A DNA stretch of 64,000 bases from Actinomadura luteofluorescens (GTDB lineage Bacteria > Actinomycetota > Actinomycetes > Streptosporangiales > Streptosporangiaceae), in contig NZ_JACCBA010000001.1 in NCBI RefSeq assembly GCF_013409365.1, positions 6,820,001-6,884,000 on the forward strand. The letters run 5' to 3'. The notes beneath the pieces are model-generated. The model made no database searches. It was not told the origin of the DNA and saw only the letters and a list, made by a program, of their open reading frames with translations. This document shows, one piece after another, positions 25,659 to 35,058 of this stretch. Position numbers and translations under genes: made by a program. Every line of letters starts with the position of its first letter. Within the stretch, counting starts at the first letter, position 1.

Positions 25659-27311
25659 CTACTGATCGGGGTCTTCGGTGGACGTGTCCTCCCGGGCGGA
25701 GCCGGTGCCGGCGCCGCCGGTCGTTCGGTGGCTCCCCGACGTGGACGCGCGGAAGGCGGCGAACCGCGCCCCCGGGTCGCGGGGGAGCGGAGGCGGGGCC
25801 GCCGGCTGCTCCACTTCCTCGGTGAGGGTGGCGCCGCGCCGGCGTTTGGGCAGGTACGCCGACGGGTCGGAGGCGTCCGCGCCGGGCGCCGCGGCCATGG
25901 CCGCGGCGGGTTCGCGGACGGGTCCGCGGGCGTGGGCGCCGGTGTTCCGGGGCGCGCTGCGGATGGACTCCGCCAGCGTTCCCGTGCCGGGCCCTTCGGA
26001 GGAGTGGGTGACGAGCTGGCGCGGGATCAGCAGGACCACGCCGACGCCGCCGCGCGAGGACGGCCGGAAGCTGACCCGCAGGCCGTGCTTGCCCGCCAGC
26101 CGCCCGACGACCGCCAGGCCCAGCCGGGTGCCGGGCAGCGACGTCAGGTCGGCGGCCTCGGAGACCAGCCGCTCGGCGCGCTCCCGCTCGCGCTGGCGCA
26201 TCCCGAGCCCGCTGTCCTCGACGGTGACGACGATCCCGGCGTCCTCTTCCTCGGCGTAGACGTGCACGGCCGAGCCGTGCGGGGAGAAGTTGGCGGCGTT
26301 GTCCATCAGCTCGGCCAGCGCGTGCATGACGCCCTCGGCGGCGAACCCGGCGATGGCGGCGGTGCTGGTCGAGTGGTACTGGACGCGCTGGTAGGAGGCG
26401 ATCCGCCCCATGGCGCCGCGGATGACGCTCTCCAGCACGATGGGCTTGGTCCAGCGCCGTCCCGAGCGCCCGCCGCTGAGCAGCGCGATGCTGTCGGCCA
26501 GGCGCCCCATCTGGGAGACGTGGTGGTCGAGGTCGAGCAGGTCGCCGAAGACCTCGTCCTCGCTGTAGCGGTCCTCCAGGTCCCGGAGCTGGGCGAGCAT
26601 GCGGGTCGTCTGCGCCTGGATCCGCGCGGCCGCGGCCGCGGAGGCCGCCATGGCCGCCGCCCGGGTGCGCTCCCCGGCGGCCACGTCGTCGGCGAGCGCG
26701 CGCAGGAGCCGGTCGAGCGCGGCGTGCGCGGGCGCCGGGAACTCGGCCAGCACGGACGCGGCCGAGGCGCGGTCGCCGCGGATCCGCTCGATCAGGACGG
26801 GGAGCGTCGAGTCGGCGAGCCGGTCGACCTCCTCCTCCAGGGCGGCCAGCTCGGCCTCGGCCCGGGACGCGTTCCGCTCGCTCGCGGCGACGCCCTCCGC
26901 CACCAGGCGCACCAGGCGGCCCAGCAGGTGGTTCGGGACGGAGTGCAGCTCGGCGAGGGTCTCGTCAGGCGAGGCCCCTGCGCGGAGCCGTCCGATCAGG
27001 GCCGGGAGCGGTCCGTCGACCAGTTCCTGGAGCCTGCCCTCCAGGAGGTCGCTCTCGACCTTGGTCCGGAGCAGCCGGTCGTTGGCGGTCCGCGTGCACT
27101 CCAGGAAGTAGGCCGCGGCGCCGACGGCGAGGCTCAGCAGGAGCGCCCCGACACCGCCGCCCAGGCCGACGATGGTCCGCGCCCCGTCGTCCACGGCCAG
27201 CAGCGCGCCGAGCCAGGCGCCCCCGGCGACGATCGCCACGATCAGCCAGACCCAGAAGGCGCGTTCCATCGCGGCGCGCTCGGTGCGTGCTCGATCCGCC
27301 TCTGTTGCCAT
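25659..27311 (-). CDS. cvnA: Conservon membrane histidine-kinase-like sensor CvnA
   Basis: 550 aa. Two membrane helices occur at about 17-40 and 47-70, with a very short loop between them, so there is almost no extracellular sensor. A coiled-coil/HAMP-like middle is followed by a HATPase_c domain with N box ELMDNAANFSPHG, G1 VEDSGLGM and G2-like RLGLAVVGRLAGKHGL. No phospho-accepting H-box is obvious. The C-terminal 140 aa are Pro/Ala/Arg-rich and disordered. A reverse-strand TATACC at 27382-27387 is a possible -10 upstream. Confidence 0.9.
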   Translation of the reverse strand: MATEADRARTERAAMERAFWVWLIVAIVAGGAWLGALLAVDDGARTIVGLGGGVGALLLSLAVGAAAYFLECTRTANDRLLRTKVESDLLEGRLQELVDGPLPALIGRLRAGASPDETLAELHSVPNHLLGRLVRLVAEGVAASERNASRAEAELAALEEEVDRLADSTLPVLIERIRGDRASAASVLAEFPAPAHAALDRLLRALADDVAAGERTRAAAMAASAAAAARIQAQTTRMLAQLRDLEDRYSEDEVFGDLLDLDHHVSQMGRLADSIALLSGGRSGRRWTKPIVLESVIRGAMGRIASYQRVQYHSTSTAAIAGFAAEGVMHALAELMDNAANFSPHGSAVHVYAEEEDAGIVVTVEDSGLGMRQRERERAERLVSEAADLTSLPGTRLGLAVVGRLAGKHGLRVSFRPSSRGGVGVVLLIPRQLVTHSSEGPGTGTLAESIRSAPRNTGAHARGPVREPAAAMAAAPGADASDPSAYLPKRRRGATLTEEVEQPAAPPPLPRDPGARFAAFRASTSGSHRTTGGAGTGSAREDTSTEDPDQ

Positions 27312-27542
27312 CCCTCATGTCCCTGTGAGCGTCGGTGACTGGCGCGCAGGACTTCTTGGCCCGCTGCACGATGGTCATATCGGTATAAGGCGTGACAAGG
27401 ATGCACCAAAACGCTCGGGTGCACAGGTGATCACAAGAATAAGTGATCTCCTCTCGCCGTGCGGCGGATGAGCGCGCCGCTCCCCGGCGGACGTGCCCGC
27501 GCCTCCCGGTCCGGCGGACGGGCCGCCGGACCGGGAGGGCCG

Positions 27543-28766
27543 TCAGGGCCGGACGGGCCCGAGGGCCGCCGGCAGGCTGAGCGGGCCGACCGTGAAGAAC
27601 GAGGGCGAGTAGGGGATGTCGTCCGGGTCGGCGGCGAGGGTGAGCTCCGGCAGCCGCCGGTACAGCGCGGCGAGCGCCAGCCGGCCCTCCAGGCGGGCCA
27701 GCGACGCGCCGATGCAGTACCGGGGGCCGTGGCCGAAGCTGACGCGCCCGTTGACCTTCCGGGTGATGTCGAACCGCTCCGCGCTCTCGCCGTGCTCCGC
27801 CGGGTCGAGCCCGGCCGCCTGGAACGCCACGCCGACGGCCTGGCCCTCGGGGACGCGCACCCCGGCGATGGTCACTTCTTCCGCGGTGAAGCGCCAGCTC
27901 GTCATCATCACCGAGTGGCGGTAGCGCAGGGTCTCCTCGACCACGTCGGCCCACCGGTCTTCGGCCTTGGCCAGTTCGAGCTGGTCGGGGTTCTGCGACA
28001 GCGCGATGATGGCGTGGCCGAGCAGGTGGACGGTGGTCTCGTGGCCCGCGACGAGCATCAGCCACAGCACGCCGACCAGCTCGTCGGTGGTCAGCCGGTC
28101 GCCCTCGTCGCGGGCCTCGACCAGGCCGGTGGTGAGGTCGTCGCCGGGCGCCCGCTGCTTGCTCTCCGCCAGTTCGTGCAGGTAGGCCTGCAGCGCGTTC
28201 TGCGTCGCGAACGCCACCTCGGGCGGCGTGGTGTGCGCGAGCAGCGTCGCGGTCCACTCGCGCATCCGGGGACGGTCCTCGGCGGGGACGCCGAACAGCT
28301 CGCAGATCACCCACATCGGGAGCGCCTCGGTGAACGCGGGGACCAGGTCGACGACCTCGCCGGCGGACACGACCTCGTCGAGCAGGCCCTCCACGATCTG
28401 GTGGACGCGCGGCTCCAGCGCCTTCACCCGAGCGGGCGTGAACGCCTTGCCGATCAGGCCGCGCAGCCGGCGGTGGTCGGCGCCGTCCTTGGTGGACAGG
28501 TGACCGCCCTCGACGATGGCGCGCAGCGGCCAGTCCTCGGGGATCGACCCGTCGTGCAGCGCCGGCCAGTGCCGCGGGTCGCGCAGGAAGGTGCGGTTGT
28601 CCCCCGCGAGGATCTCCCGGACGGCGTCGTGGGTCAGCGCCAGGTAGGCGGGGACGCCGCCGGGGAACTGCACCTCGACCACCGGGGCGGTCTCGCGCAG
28701 CCGCCGGCAGGTGTCGAGCGGGTTCTCGTTCGCGGCGGGGAAGGCGGGCAGGGAGCTCGTCGTCAT
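27543..28766 (-). CDS. Cytochrome P450 with canonical motifs, upstream of the conservon
   Basis: 407 aa. I-helix AGHETT, K-helix EETLR (ExxR), and heme loop FGHGPRYCIGASLAR are all canonical, in contrast to the P450 at 22912-24147. Many conservons carry such a second P450 (CYP154-like) beside the CYP157 member. It is 231 bp upstream of cvnA on the same strand, so it may be co-regulated but has room for a separate promoter downstream. No ferredoxin or reductase gene is nearby. Confidence 0.93.
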   Translation of the reverse strand: MTTSSLPAFPAANENPLDTCRRLRETAPVVEVQFPGGVPAYLALTHDAVREILAGDNRTFLRDPRHWPALHDGSIPEDWPLRAIVEGGHLSTKDGADHRRLRGLIGKAFTPARVKALEPRVHQIVEGLLDEVVSAGEVVDLVPAFTEALPMWVICELFGVPAEDRPRMREWTATLLAHTTPPEVAFATQNALQAYLHELAESKQRAPGDDLTTGLVEARDEGDRLTTDELVGVLWLMLVAGHETTVHLLGHAIIALSQNPDQLELAKAEDRWADVVEETLRYRHSVMMTSWRFTAEEVTIAGVRVPEGQAVGVAFQAAGLDPAEHGESAERFDITRKVNGRVSFGHGPRYCIGASLARLEGRLALAALYRRLPELTLAADPDDIPYSPSFFTVGPLSLPAALGPVRP

Positions 28767-28943
28767 TCTGTCCCATTCGGAGATGAGGTAAGTGACCGAT
28801 GGTCCATCCTTTCCTCAGTGATCATCGCGCGGCAAGATTTTCACGAATTCGCCGTTATTCCGGTCCGTGCGGTCGGCGCGGCGATCGAACCCCCCGCGCA
28901 CGCTGCGGCGATCCGACGGGACGGGTCAACCCGGCTGACCCGT

Positions 28944-28972
28944 GTGTTAACAAACCATCCGAACGTGTTACC
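28944..28972 (+). promoter_or_regulatory. Direct repeat GTGTTAAC / GTGTTACC upstream of the DeoR gene
   Basis: Two related octamers, GTGTTAAC at 28944 and GTGTTACC at 28965, are spaced 21 bp (two turns) in the DeoR leader. A further GTTAAC lies at 29978-29983, between the rhamnosidase promoter and its gene. The shared element could be the DeoR box. Inference. Confidence 0.4.
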
Positions 28973-29034
28973 TTGTGTGGCGCCCGGCCTCCGCCGACAG
29001 CCCGTCGCGCGCGCCGGCCGCGGGAGGTTCCGGG

Positions 29035-29823
29035 ATGGTCGAGCAGGGCGGGGGCGCACGCGGACCGGAGCGGCGCCGTCAGGACATCGCCGACATCGTC
29101 CTGTCCGCCGGGTCGGTCTCGGCCGCCGGGCTCGCCGAGCGCTTCGGCGTCAGCCTCATGACGATCCACCGCGACCTCGACGAGCTCGAACGCCAGGGCG
29201 TCGTCCGCAAGCACCGGGGCGGGGTGACCGCGCAGCCGTCCGGCGTGTTCGAGAGCAACGTCGCCTACCGGATGAAGTCGATGCGGCCCGCCAAGGACGC
29301 CGTCGCCGCCAGGGCCGCCGCGATGGTCGAGCCGGGCATGGCGGTCATGCTGGACGACTCCACCACGGCGCTGGCGCTGGCCCGCCGGCTGGCCGCGGCG
29401 GCCCCGCTGACGGTCGTCACCAACTTCCTGCAGGCCGTCAACCTGCTGTCCGGTGAGCGCGACATCCGGCTGATGGCGCTCGGCGGCGACTACGACCCGC
29501 TGCACGACTCGTTCCTCGGGGTGTCGTGCGTGGACGCGATCGAGGCGCTCAACGTGGACCTGTGCTTCGTGTCGACCTCCGCGGTGTCCGGCGGGTTCGC
29601 CTACCACCAGGAGCAGCGCATCGTGTCGGTGAAGCGCGCCATGCTCGGCGCGGCGGCCCGCAGCGTGCTGCTGATCGACCATTCCAAGCTCAGCCGGGTG
29701 GCGCTGCACCGGGTGGCGCCGCTGTCGGCGTTCGACCGCGTCATCGTCGACGACGGCGCCGGCGCCGAGGCGCTGCGCGGGCTCGACGAGCACAAGGTGA
29801 CCTACGAGCTGGCGACGGCCTGA
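29035..29823 (+). CDS. DeoR-family regulator of the rhamnoside locus
   Basis: 262 aa from the ATG at 29035 (GGGAGG 7 nt upstream), preferred over a longer frame. The DeoR HTH reads VSAAGLAERFGVSLMTIHRDLDELERQGVVRKHRGG. The C-terminal sugar-sensor domain, related to ribose-5-phosphate isomerase, includes MLDDSTTALALARRL, VVTNFLQAV and the VLLIDHSKL loop. DeoR proteins usually sense a phosphorylated sugar and repress the adjacent sugar genes. It precedes the rhamnosidase/ABC operon by 201 bp in the same direction. Confidence 0.93.
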   Translation: MVEQGGGARGPERRRQDIADIVLSAGSVSAAGLAERFGVSLMTIHRDLDELERQGVVRKHRGGVTAQPSGVFESNVAYRMKSMRPAKDAVAARAAAMVEPGMAVMLDDSTTALALARRLAAAAPLTVVTNFLQAVNLLSGERDIRLMALGGDYDPLHDSFLGVSCVDAIEALNVDLCFVSTSAVSGGFAYHQEQRIVSVKRAMLGAAARSVLLIDHSKLSRVALHRVAPLSAFDRVIVDDGAGAEALRGLDEHKVTYELATA

Positions 29824-29920
29824 CCCGCGCTCCCGTCGATGACCGGCGCCCGCGGGCCCTCTCCCGGCCGCGCCGGTGACGCTGTCCCCGCGCGCGTCCG
29901 GTACCGCCGGAAGCGACCGG

Positions 29921-29970
29921 ATGTGAGCCTTGACACCCTGATCAGCGCCCTCCTACGCTCAAGCTCACAT
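29921..29970. promoter_or_regulatory. Inverted repeat ATGTGAGC...GCTCACAT around the rhamnosidase promoter
   Basis: Perfect 8-bp arms at 29921-29928 and 29963-29970, extending as TTGA/TCAA with one bulged base, lie 42 bp apart centre to centre (four turns). They bracket the -35 and -10 hexamers, so a bound DeoR tetramer could loop out the promoter. Predicted from sequence only. Confidence 0.6.
29930..29959 (+). promoter_or_regulatory. Probable promoter of the rhamnoside operon
   Basis: Consensus -35 TTGACA (29930-29935), 18-nt spacer, -10 TACGCT (29954-29959). The expected start site gives a leader of about 60 nt before the GTG at 30025. It lies inside the inverted repeat above. Confidence 0.6.
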
Positions 29971-30024
29971 TTTTCGCGTTAACTTCACAACCCAGTTTGT
30001 TGGGATCGCGATCGGAGCGGGTGA

Positions 30025-32721
30025 GTGACGGGTTCCCTGGGCCGAGGTCTCGCGCCGTACGGGCTTCGCTGCGACCACCGGGTGGAGCCGCTCGGGGTCG
30101 ACGAGCCGGCGCCGCTGCTGTCATGGCGGCTGGCTTCCGGCCGGCGCGGGGACGCGCCCACCGGCGTCCGGGTCCGGGTCCTCGCCGACGACGGCGCCCA
30201 GGTCTGGGACAGCGGCGCCGTCGCCGACCCCGCCGCGGTCTCCGTCCGCTACCGGGGCCCCGCGCTGCGGCCCCGCACCCGGTACCGCTGGACGGTCGCG
30301 GTCACCGGCGCGGCCGGCGAGTCCTCGCGGGAGGAGTCCTGGTTCGAGACCGGGATGCTGAACCCCTCCGCATGGTCGGCCGCATGGATCACGCATGACC
30401 CGTCCGTCCAGGACGTGGTGGACGCTCCCGAGGAGGGCGAGCTCGCCCTCGCCGACCACGGCCTCCAGCCGGCCGTCCGGCTGCGGAAGGCGTTCGAGGC
30501 CGCCGCCGCCCCGGCTGCCGCGCGCCTGTACGTCACCGCCCGCGGCCTGTACGAGATGCGCCTCAACGGCGCGCGGGTCGGGGACGCCGAGCTCGCCCCC
30601 GGCTGGACGGACTACCGCGACCGCGTCGACTACCAGGTGTACGACGTGACCGGCATGCTGCGGACGGGTGCGAACGTCCTGGCCGCGACGGTCGCGGACG
30701 GCTGGTGGAGCGGGTTCGTCGGCTTCGACGAGCGCCGCTCGGGCGCGCATTACGGAACGTTCCCGCAACTTCTCGCCGAACTGCACCTCGTGCACGCCGA
30801 CGGCTCCACCGACGTCGTCGCGACCGGCGGCGACTGGCAGAGCGCGCGGTCGCCCGTCCGGTACGCCGACCTGCTGATGGGCGAGTGCCACGACCTGCGC
30901 CGCGAGACCCCGGGCTGGGACCTGCCGTCCGGCGGCCGCGACGGCGCGGGGTGGCGGCCCGCCTGGGTCGCCGCCGCCGACCGGAGCCGGCTCACGGCCT
31001 CGGTCGCGCCGCCGGTCCGCGCCGTCCGGGAGCTGCCGGCGCGGTCGGTCACCCGGATCGCCGGCGACCGGTTCCTGGTCGACTTCGGGCAGAACTTCGC
31101 CGGACGCGTCCGGCTCACCGCGCGCGGGCTGACCCCCGGCGACCGGGTCGTCGTCAGGCACGGCGAGGCCCTGGACGAGGCGGGCGCCCTCTACACCGCC
31201 AACCTGCGCACCGCCGACGCGACGGACGTGCTGATCGCGGGGGAGGACGCCGAGGCCGTCTTCGAACCCCGCTTCACCTACCACGGGTTCCGGTACGCCG
31301 AGGTGACCGGGCTGGGCGCGCTCGGCGCGGCCGACGTCACCGGCGTGGTGCTGCACAGCGACACGCCCTGGGCGGGGGAGTTCACCTGCTCCGACCCGGG
31401 CGTCGACCGCCTCCACCAGGCGATCTCCTGGGGGCAGCGCTCCAACTTCGTCAGCGTCCCGACCGACTGCCCGCAGCGCGACGAGCGGCTCGGCTGGCTG
31501 GCCGACGCGCAGGTCTTCCTGCCCACGGCCTGCCTCAACGCCGACGTCGCCGCGTTCTTCGACGGCTGGCTGCGCGAGGTGCGCGGGGCGCAGTCGCCGG
31601 ACGGCGCGTTCGGGAACGTGGCGCCGAAGATCGCGGGGGTGGCCGACGAGGGCGCCCCCGGGTGGGGCGACGCGGGCGTCCTCGTGCCCTGGCACCTCTA
31701 CCGCGTGTACGGGGACGAGCGCTTCCTGGAGCGCAACCTCGACGCCATGTGCGCGTGGGTCGACCACGTCCACCGGCACAACCCCGACCTGGTGTGGACC
31801 CGCCGCACCGGCCCGCACTTCGCCGACTGGCTGGCGCCCGCCCCCACGCCGCGCGACGTCCTCGCCACCGCCTACTTCGCCCGCAGCGCCGCGCTGACGG
31901 CACGCGCCGCCGAGATCCTCGGCGCGGACGAGGCCGCGGCCCGCTACGGCACGCTCGCCGCCCACGTCCGCAAGACGTTCGCCGAGCGGTTCGTGTCGCC
32001 GGACGGGCGGGTCCACGGCGACACCCAGACCGCCTACCTGCTGGCGCTGGCGTTCGAGCTGCTCCCGGGCGAGCTGGTCCCGGCCGCGGTGCGGCGCCTC
32101 GCCGCACTGGTCGAGGACGCCGGACCCGGCCTCACCACCGGGTTCCTCGGCGTGGGGCTGATCGCGCCCGTCCTCGACGCGCACGGCCGCGCCGACCTCG
32201 CGCACGCCCTGCTGCGCCGCACCGACCCGCCGTCCTGGCAGTACCCGCTGCGGCACGGCGCGACCACCGTCTGGGAGCGCTGGGACGGCTACACCGGCGA
32301 GCGCGGTTTCCAGGCCGTGGCGATGAACTCCTTCAACCACTACGCGCTCGGCTCGGTCGGCGAATGGCTCTACCGCGGCGTCGCCGGCCTCGACCAGGCG
32401 CCCGGCTCGGCCGGCTACCGCGAGCTGCTGATCCGGCCGCGGCCCGGCGGCCTCACCGCCGCGAGCGCGCGCTACGAGTCGGTGCGCGGGGCGGTCTCCA
32501 CCGCCTGGACCCGCCGCGACGGCGTGTTCGAACTGCGGGTGGCGGTGCCGCCGGGCGCGACCGCCACCGTCCACATCCCCACCGACGACCCGGACGGGGT
32601 CCGCGAGAGCGGGATCCCGGTGGCGGACGCCCCCGGGGTCTCGGTCGCCGGAACGGCGCGGCGGGAGCTCCGCTGCCGGACCGGCTCGGGGGAGTACCGC
32701 TTCACGGCGGCCCTTCAATGA
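30025..32721 (+). CDS. GH78 alpha-L-rhamnosidase, cytoplasmic
   Basis: 898 aa from a GTG. The N-terminal beta-sandwich domains include PLLSWRL and RYRWTVAV and the RLYVTARGLYEMRLNG block, and the (alpha/alpha)6 barrel holds CPQRDERLGW (likely general acid Glu487) and WERWDG (likely base Glu751), as in GH78 enzymes. The C-terminal beta domain contains YRELLIRPRPGGLTAA. There is no signal peptide, so terminal L-rhamnose is probably released from imported rhamnosides inside the cell. It is the first gene after the promoter, followed 79 bp later by the ABC importer. Confidence 0.94.
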   Translation: MTGSLGRGLAPYGLRCDHRVEPLGVDEPAPLLSWRLASGRRGDAPTGVRVRVLADDGAQVWDSGAVADPAAVSVRYRGPALRPRTRYRWTVAVTGAAGESSREESWFETGMLNPSAWSAAWITHDPSVQDVVDAPEEGELALADHGLQPAVRLRKAFEAAAAPAAARLYVTARGLYEMRLNGARVGDAELAPGWTDYRDRVDYQVYDVTGMLRTGANVLAATVADGWWSGFVGFDERRSGAHYGTFPQLLAELHLVHADGSTDVVATGGDWQSARSPVRYADLLMGECHDLRRETPGWDLPSGGRDGAGWRPAWVAAADRSRLTASVAPPVRAVRELPARSVTRIAGDRFLVDFGQNFAGRVRLTARGLTPGDRVVVRHGEALDEAGALYTANLRTADATDVLIAGEDAEAVFEPRFTYHGFRYAEVTGLGALGAADVTGVVLHSDTPWAGEFTCSDPGVDRLHQAISWGQRSNFVSVPTDCPQRDERLGWLADAQVFLPTACLNADVAAFFDGWLREVRGAQSPDGAFGNVAPKIAGVADEGAPGWGDAGVLVPWHLYRVYGDERFLERNLDAMCAWVDHVHRHNPDLVWTRRTGPHFADWLAPAPTPRDVLATAYFARSAALTARAAEILGADEAAARYGTLAAHVRKTFAERFVSPDGRVHGDTQTAYLLALAFELLPGELVPAAVRRLAALVEDAGPGLTTGFLGVGLIAPVLDAHGRADLAHALLRRTDPPSWQYPLRHGATTVWERWDGYTGERGFQAVAMNSFNHYALGSVGEWLYRGVAGLDQAPGSAGYRELLIRPRPGGLTAASARYESVRGAVSTAWTRRDGVFELRVAVPPGATATVHIPTDDPDGVRESGIPVADAPGVSVAGTARRELRCRTGSGEYRFTAALQ

Positions 32722-32800
32722 CGTCCGTCCCCGCGCGGGACGGCCGCGGCCGGGACCGCCGCCACCCCGGCGGTCCGCGCCGCGCACGCGAGGAGGAAAG

Positions 32801-34081
32801 ATGACATCGTCGTTCCAGAACGCGGCCCTCAGCCGCCGAGGATTCCTGCGGATGTCCGGAGGAGTCGCCGCCGCGGCCGCGCTGCCGGCGGGACTGGCCG
32901 CCTGCGGGGGGTCGTCCGGCGGCTCGGGGACCCTGCGCCTGGTGGGCGTCGCCGACCAGCAGAAGGCGCTCGACCTGCTCACCAAGGCCTACACCGGGGC
33001 GAAGTTCAGCACCTCGTTCGCGCCCACCGACCAGGTGCAGACGTCGGTGCGCACCCAGCTCGGCGCGGGCAACGCCCCCGACCTGCACGTGGTCTACCCG
33101 GGCAACGGCAGCGCCATGAGCATGGCGCAGATCGCGCAGGCGGGGCTGCTCGCCGACCTGAGCGGCCAGGCGTGGACGAAGAAGATCCCGGCGAGCCTGA
33201 AGCCGGCGTTCCAGAAGGACGGCAAGACCTTCATCTACTCGGCCGGGTCGAGCGTCATCGGCGCCATCTACAACAAGAAGGTCTTCGAGAAGGCCGGCGT
33301 GGAACCGCCGAAGACCTGGAGCGAGTTCCTCGACGTCTGCGAGAAGCTCAAGAAGAAGGGCACGGTCCCGATCGCGCTCGGCGCGCAGACCCCCTGGGTC
33401 ACGCAGCTGATCACCTACGCGCTGGTGCCGTCGACCGTGTACGCCAAGAACCCGCAGTTCGACAGCCAGATGCAGGCGGGGTCGACGTCCTTCGCCCAGT
33501 CCGGCTGGGTGCAGGCCCTCGACATGTACCTGGACCTGCAGAAGCGCGGGTACTTCAACGACAACCCCAACGGCACGACGTTCGAGCAGCAGACGTCCAT
33601 GGTCGCCACCGGGAAGGCCGCCATGGCGATCCAGGTGTCGGCCGTCCTGCCCGACTTCCGCGCGGCCGCCGCGAACGCCGCCGACCTGTCGATGTTCCCG
33701 GTGCCGGGCGCGGACGACGCGGCGCAGGTGCGGATCCCCGCCGGGGTCGTCGTGGGGCTCGGCGTCAGCGCCCGCAGCAAGAACAAGGAGGCCGCCGAGA
33801 AGTTCGTCGCGTTCCTCGGCGAGCAGCAGAACATCAACCGCTGGGCCGAGGCCGTCGCCTGCGTCCCGCTCGTCCGCGACTCCTCCTCCAAGATCGACCC
33901 GGTGCTGGAGCCGTTCCTGCCGTACCTGGACGGCGACAGGGCCGACCCGTTCATGGACCAGGCGTGGCCGAACGCCGAGGTGCAGCCCGCCCACTTCGCG
34001 ATGGTGCAGGAGCTGCTCGCGGGCAAGACCACCGTGGCCGAGGGCCTGGCCAAGATGGACGAGACCTACCGGAAGAAGTAG
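32801..34081 (+). CDS. Sugar ABC transporter solute-binding lipoprotein
   Basis: 426 aa with a strong SD (GAGGAGGAAAG). The leader SRRGFLRMSGG is twin-arginine-like and the lipobox LAAC ends at Cys35, giving a lipoprotein. The CUT1-type periplasmic-binding fold follows: APDLHVVYPGNG, IGAIYNKKVFEKAGVEPPKTW and ISARSKNKEAA-like C-terminal helices. Likely substrate is a rhamnose-containing oligosaccharide or glycoside, judged only from the flanking GH78 and GH106 genes. Confidence 0.92.
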   Translation: MTSSFQNAALSRRGFLRMSGGVAAAAALPAGLAACGGSSGGSGTLRLVGVADQQKALDLLTKAYTGAKFSTSFAPTDQVQTSVRTQLGAGNAPDLHVVYPGNGSAMSMAQIAQAGLLADLSGQAWTKKIPASLKPAFQKDGKTFIYSAGSSVIGAIYNKKVFEKAGVEPPKTWSEFLDVCEKLKKKGTVPIALGAQTPWVTQLITYALVPSTVYAKNPQFDSQMQAGSTSFAQSGWVQALDMYLDLQKRGYFNDNPNGTTFEQQTSMVATGKAAMAIQVSAVLPDFRAAAANAADLSMFPVPGADDAAQVRIPAGVVVGLGVSARSKNKEAAEKFVAFLGEQQNINRWAEAVACVPLVRDSSSKIDPVLEPFLPYLDGDRADPFMDQAWPNAEVQPAHFAMVQELLAGKTTVAEGLAKMDETYRKK

Positions 34082-34083
34082 CC

Positions 34084-35058
34084 GTGCCCCCGACCGCACG
34101 TCCGGCACCGGCCGCCTCGGCGGCCGGTGCCGCGGGACCTCCCGACAGCGCGGCGCGCCTCCCCGCGCCGCCCCGCCGCCGCCGGCGCGGCGGCTTCCTG
34201 ACGCCGCCGTGGTGGTTCGCGGCGCCCGCCCTGCTGGTGTACGCGCTGATCGTCCTGTATCCGAGCGCCAGCGGGATCCTCTACGCCTTCACCGACTGGA
34301 ACGGCATCGGCGACCGGTCGTTCGTCGGCGCCGACAACTTCGACCGCCTGCTGAGGGACGACGCCGCGCGCGGGTCGCTGGTCAACACGCTGCTGCTGAC
34401 GGTCGCGATCGTGGTCGTCCAGAACGGCATCGGGCTGCTGCTCGCGCTGGGCGTGCACACGCGCATCAGGTCGCGGGCGGTGCTGCGGGTCGTGTTCTTC
34501 GCGCCCGCCGTCGTCAGCCCCGTGATGGTGGCGTTCCTGTGGAAGTACGTCTACAACCCGGCGCCGGACGCGGGGCTCAACGGGATCCTCGGCGCGGTGG
34601 GGCTCGGCTCCCTGCGCCAGGACTGGCTCGGCGACCCCTCGCTGGCGCTGTGGTCGGTGGCCGGCATGGTGATCTGGCAGTTCTCCGGATACTCGATGGT
34701 CATCTTCCTGGCGGGGCTGGAGGGGGTGCCCGCGGAGCTGCACGAGGCCGCGATGATCGACGGCGCCGGCCGGTTCCAGCGGTTCCGCAGCGTGACCTGG
34801 CCGCTGCTGGCGCCCGCCGTCACGATCAACGTCATGCTGTCCACCATCGGCGGGCTCAAGCTGTTCGACCAGGTCTACGCGGCCACGAGCGGCGGGCCCG
34901 GCCATGCCAGCGAGACGCTGTCGACCGTCCTGTACAAGCAGGCGTTCGTCTTCGGCAACTACGGCTACAGCACGGCGATCGCGCTGGTCCTGGCGCTGTT
35001 CGTCGCCGCGGTCTCGCTGATCCAGATCCGGTACCTGCGCGGTCGGGAGGTGGCATGA
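34084..35058 (+). CDS. ABC sugar permease (CUT1 MalF-type)
   Basis: 324 aa from a GTG 2 bp after the preceding stop. A basic Pro/Arg N-tail leads into six membrane helices; the EAA loop reads ELHEAAMIDGAGRFQRFRSVTWPLL. This is the standard first permease of a CUT1 importer. The end overlaps the next gene by 4 bp. Confidence 0.94.
   Translation: MPPTARPAPAASAAGAAGPPDSAARLPAPPRRRRRGGFLTPPWWFAAPALLVYALIVLYPSASGILYAFTDWNGIGDRSFVGADNFDRLLRDDAARGSLVNTLLLTVAIVVVQNGIGLLLALGVHTRIRSRAVLRVVFFAPAVVSPVMVAFLWKYVYNPAPDAGLNGILGAVGLGSLRQDWLGDPSLALWSVAGMVIWQFSGYSMVIFLAGLEGVPAELHEAAMIDGAGRFQRFRSVTWPLLAPAVTINVMLSTIGGLKLFDQVYAATSGGPGHASETLSTVLYKQAFVFGNYGYSTAIALVLALFVAAVSLIQIRYLRGREVA

Noticed and set aside
27427..27434. 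GTGATCAC palindrome and nearby GTGATC repeat upstream of cvnA as a BldD-type site
   Set aside because: Only 8 bp, and the AGTGA-TCACC BldD pattern is not met; not enough to call.
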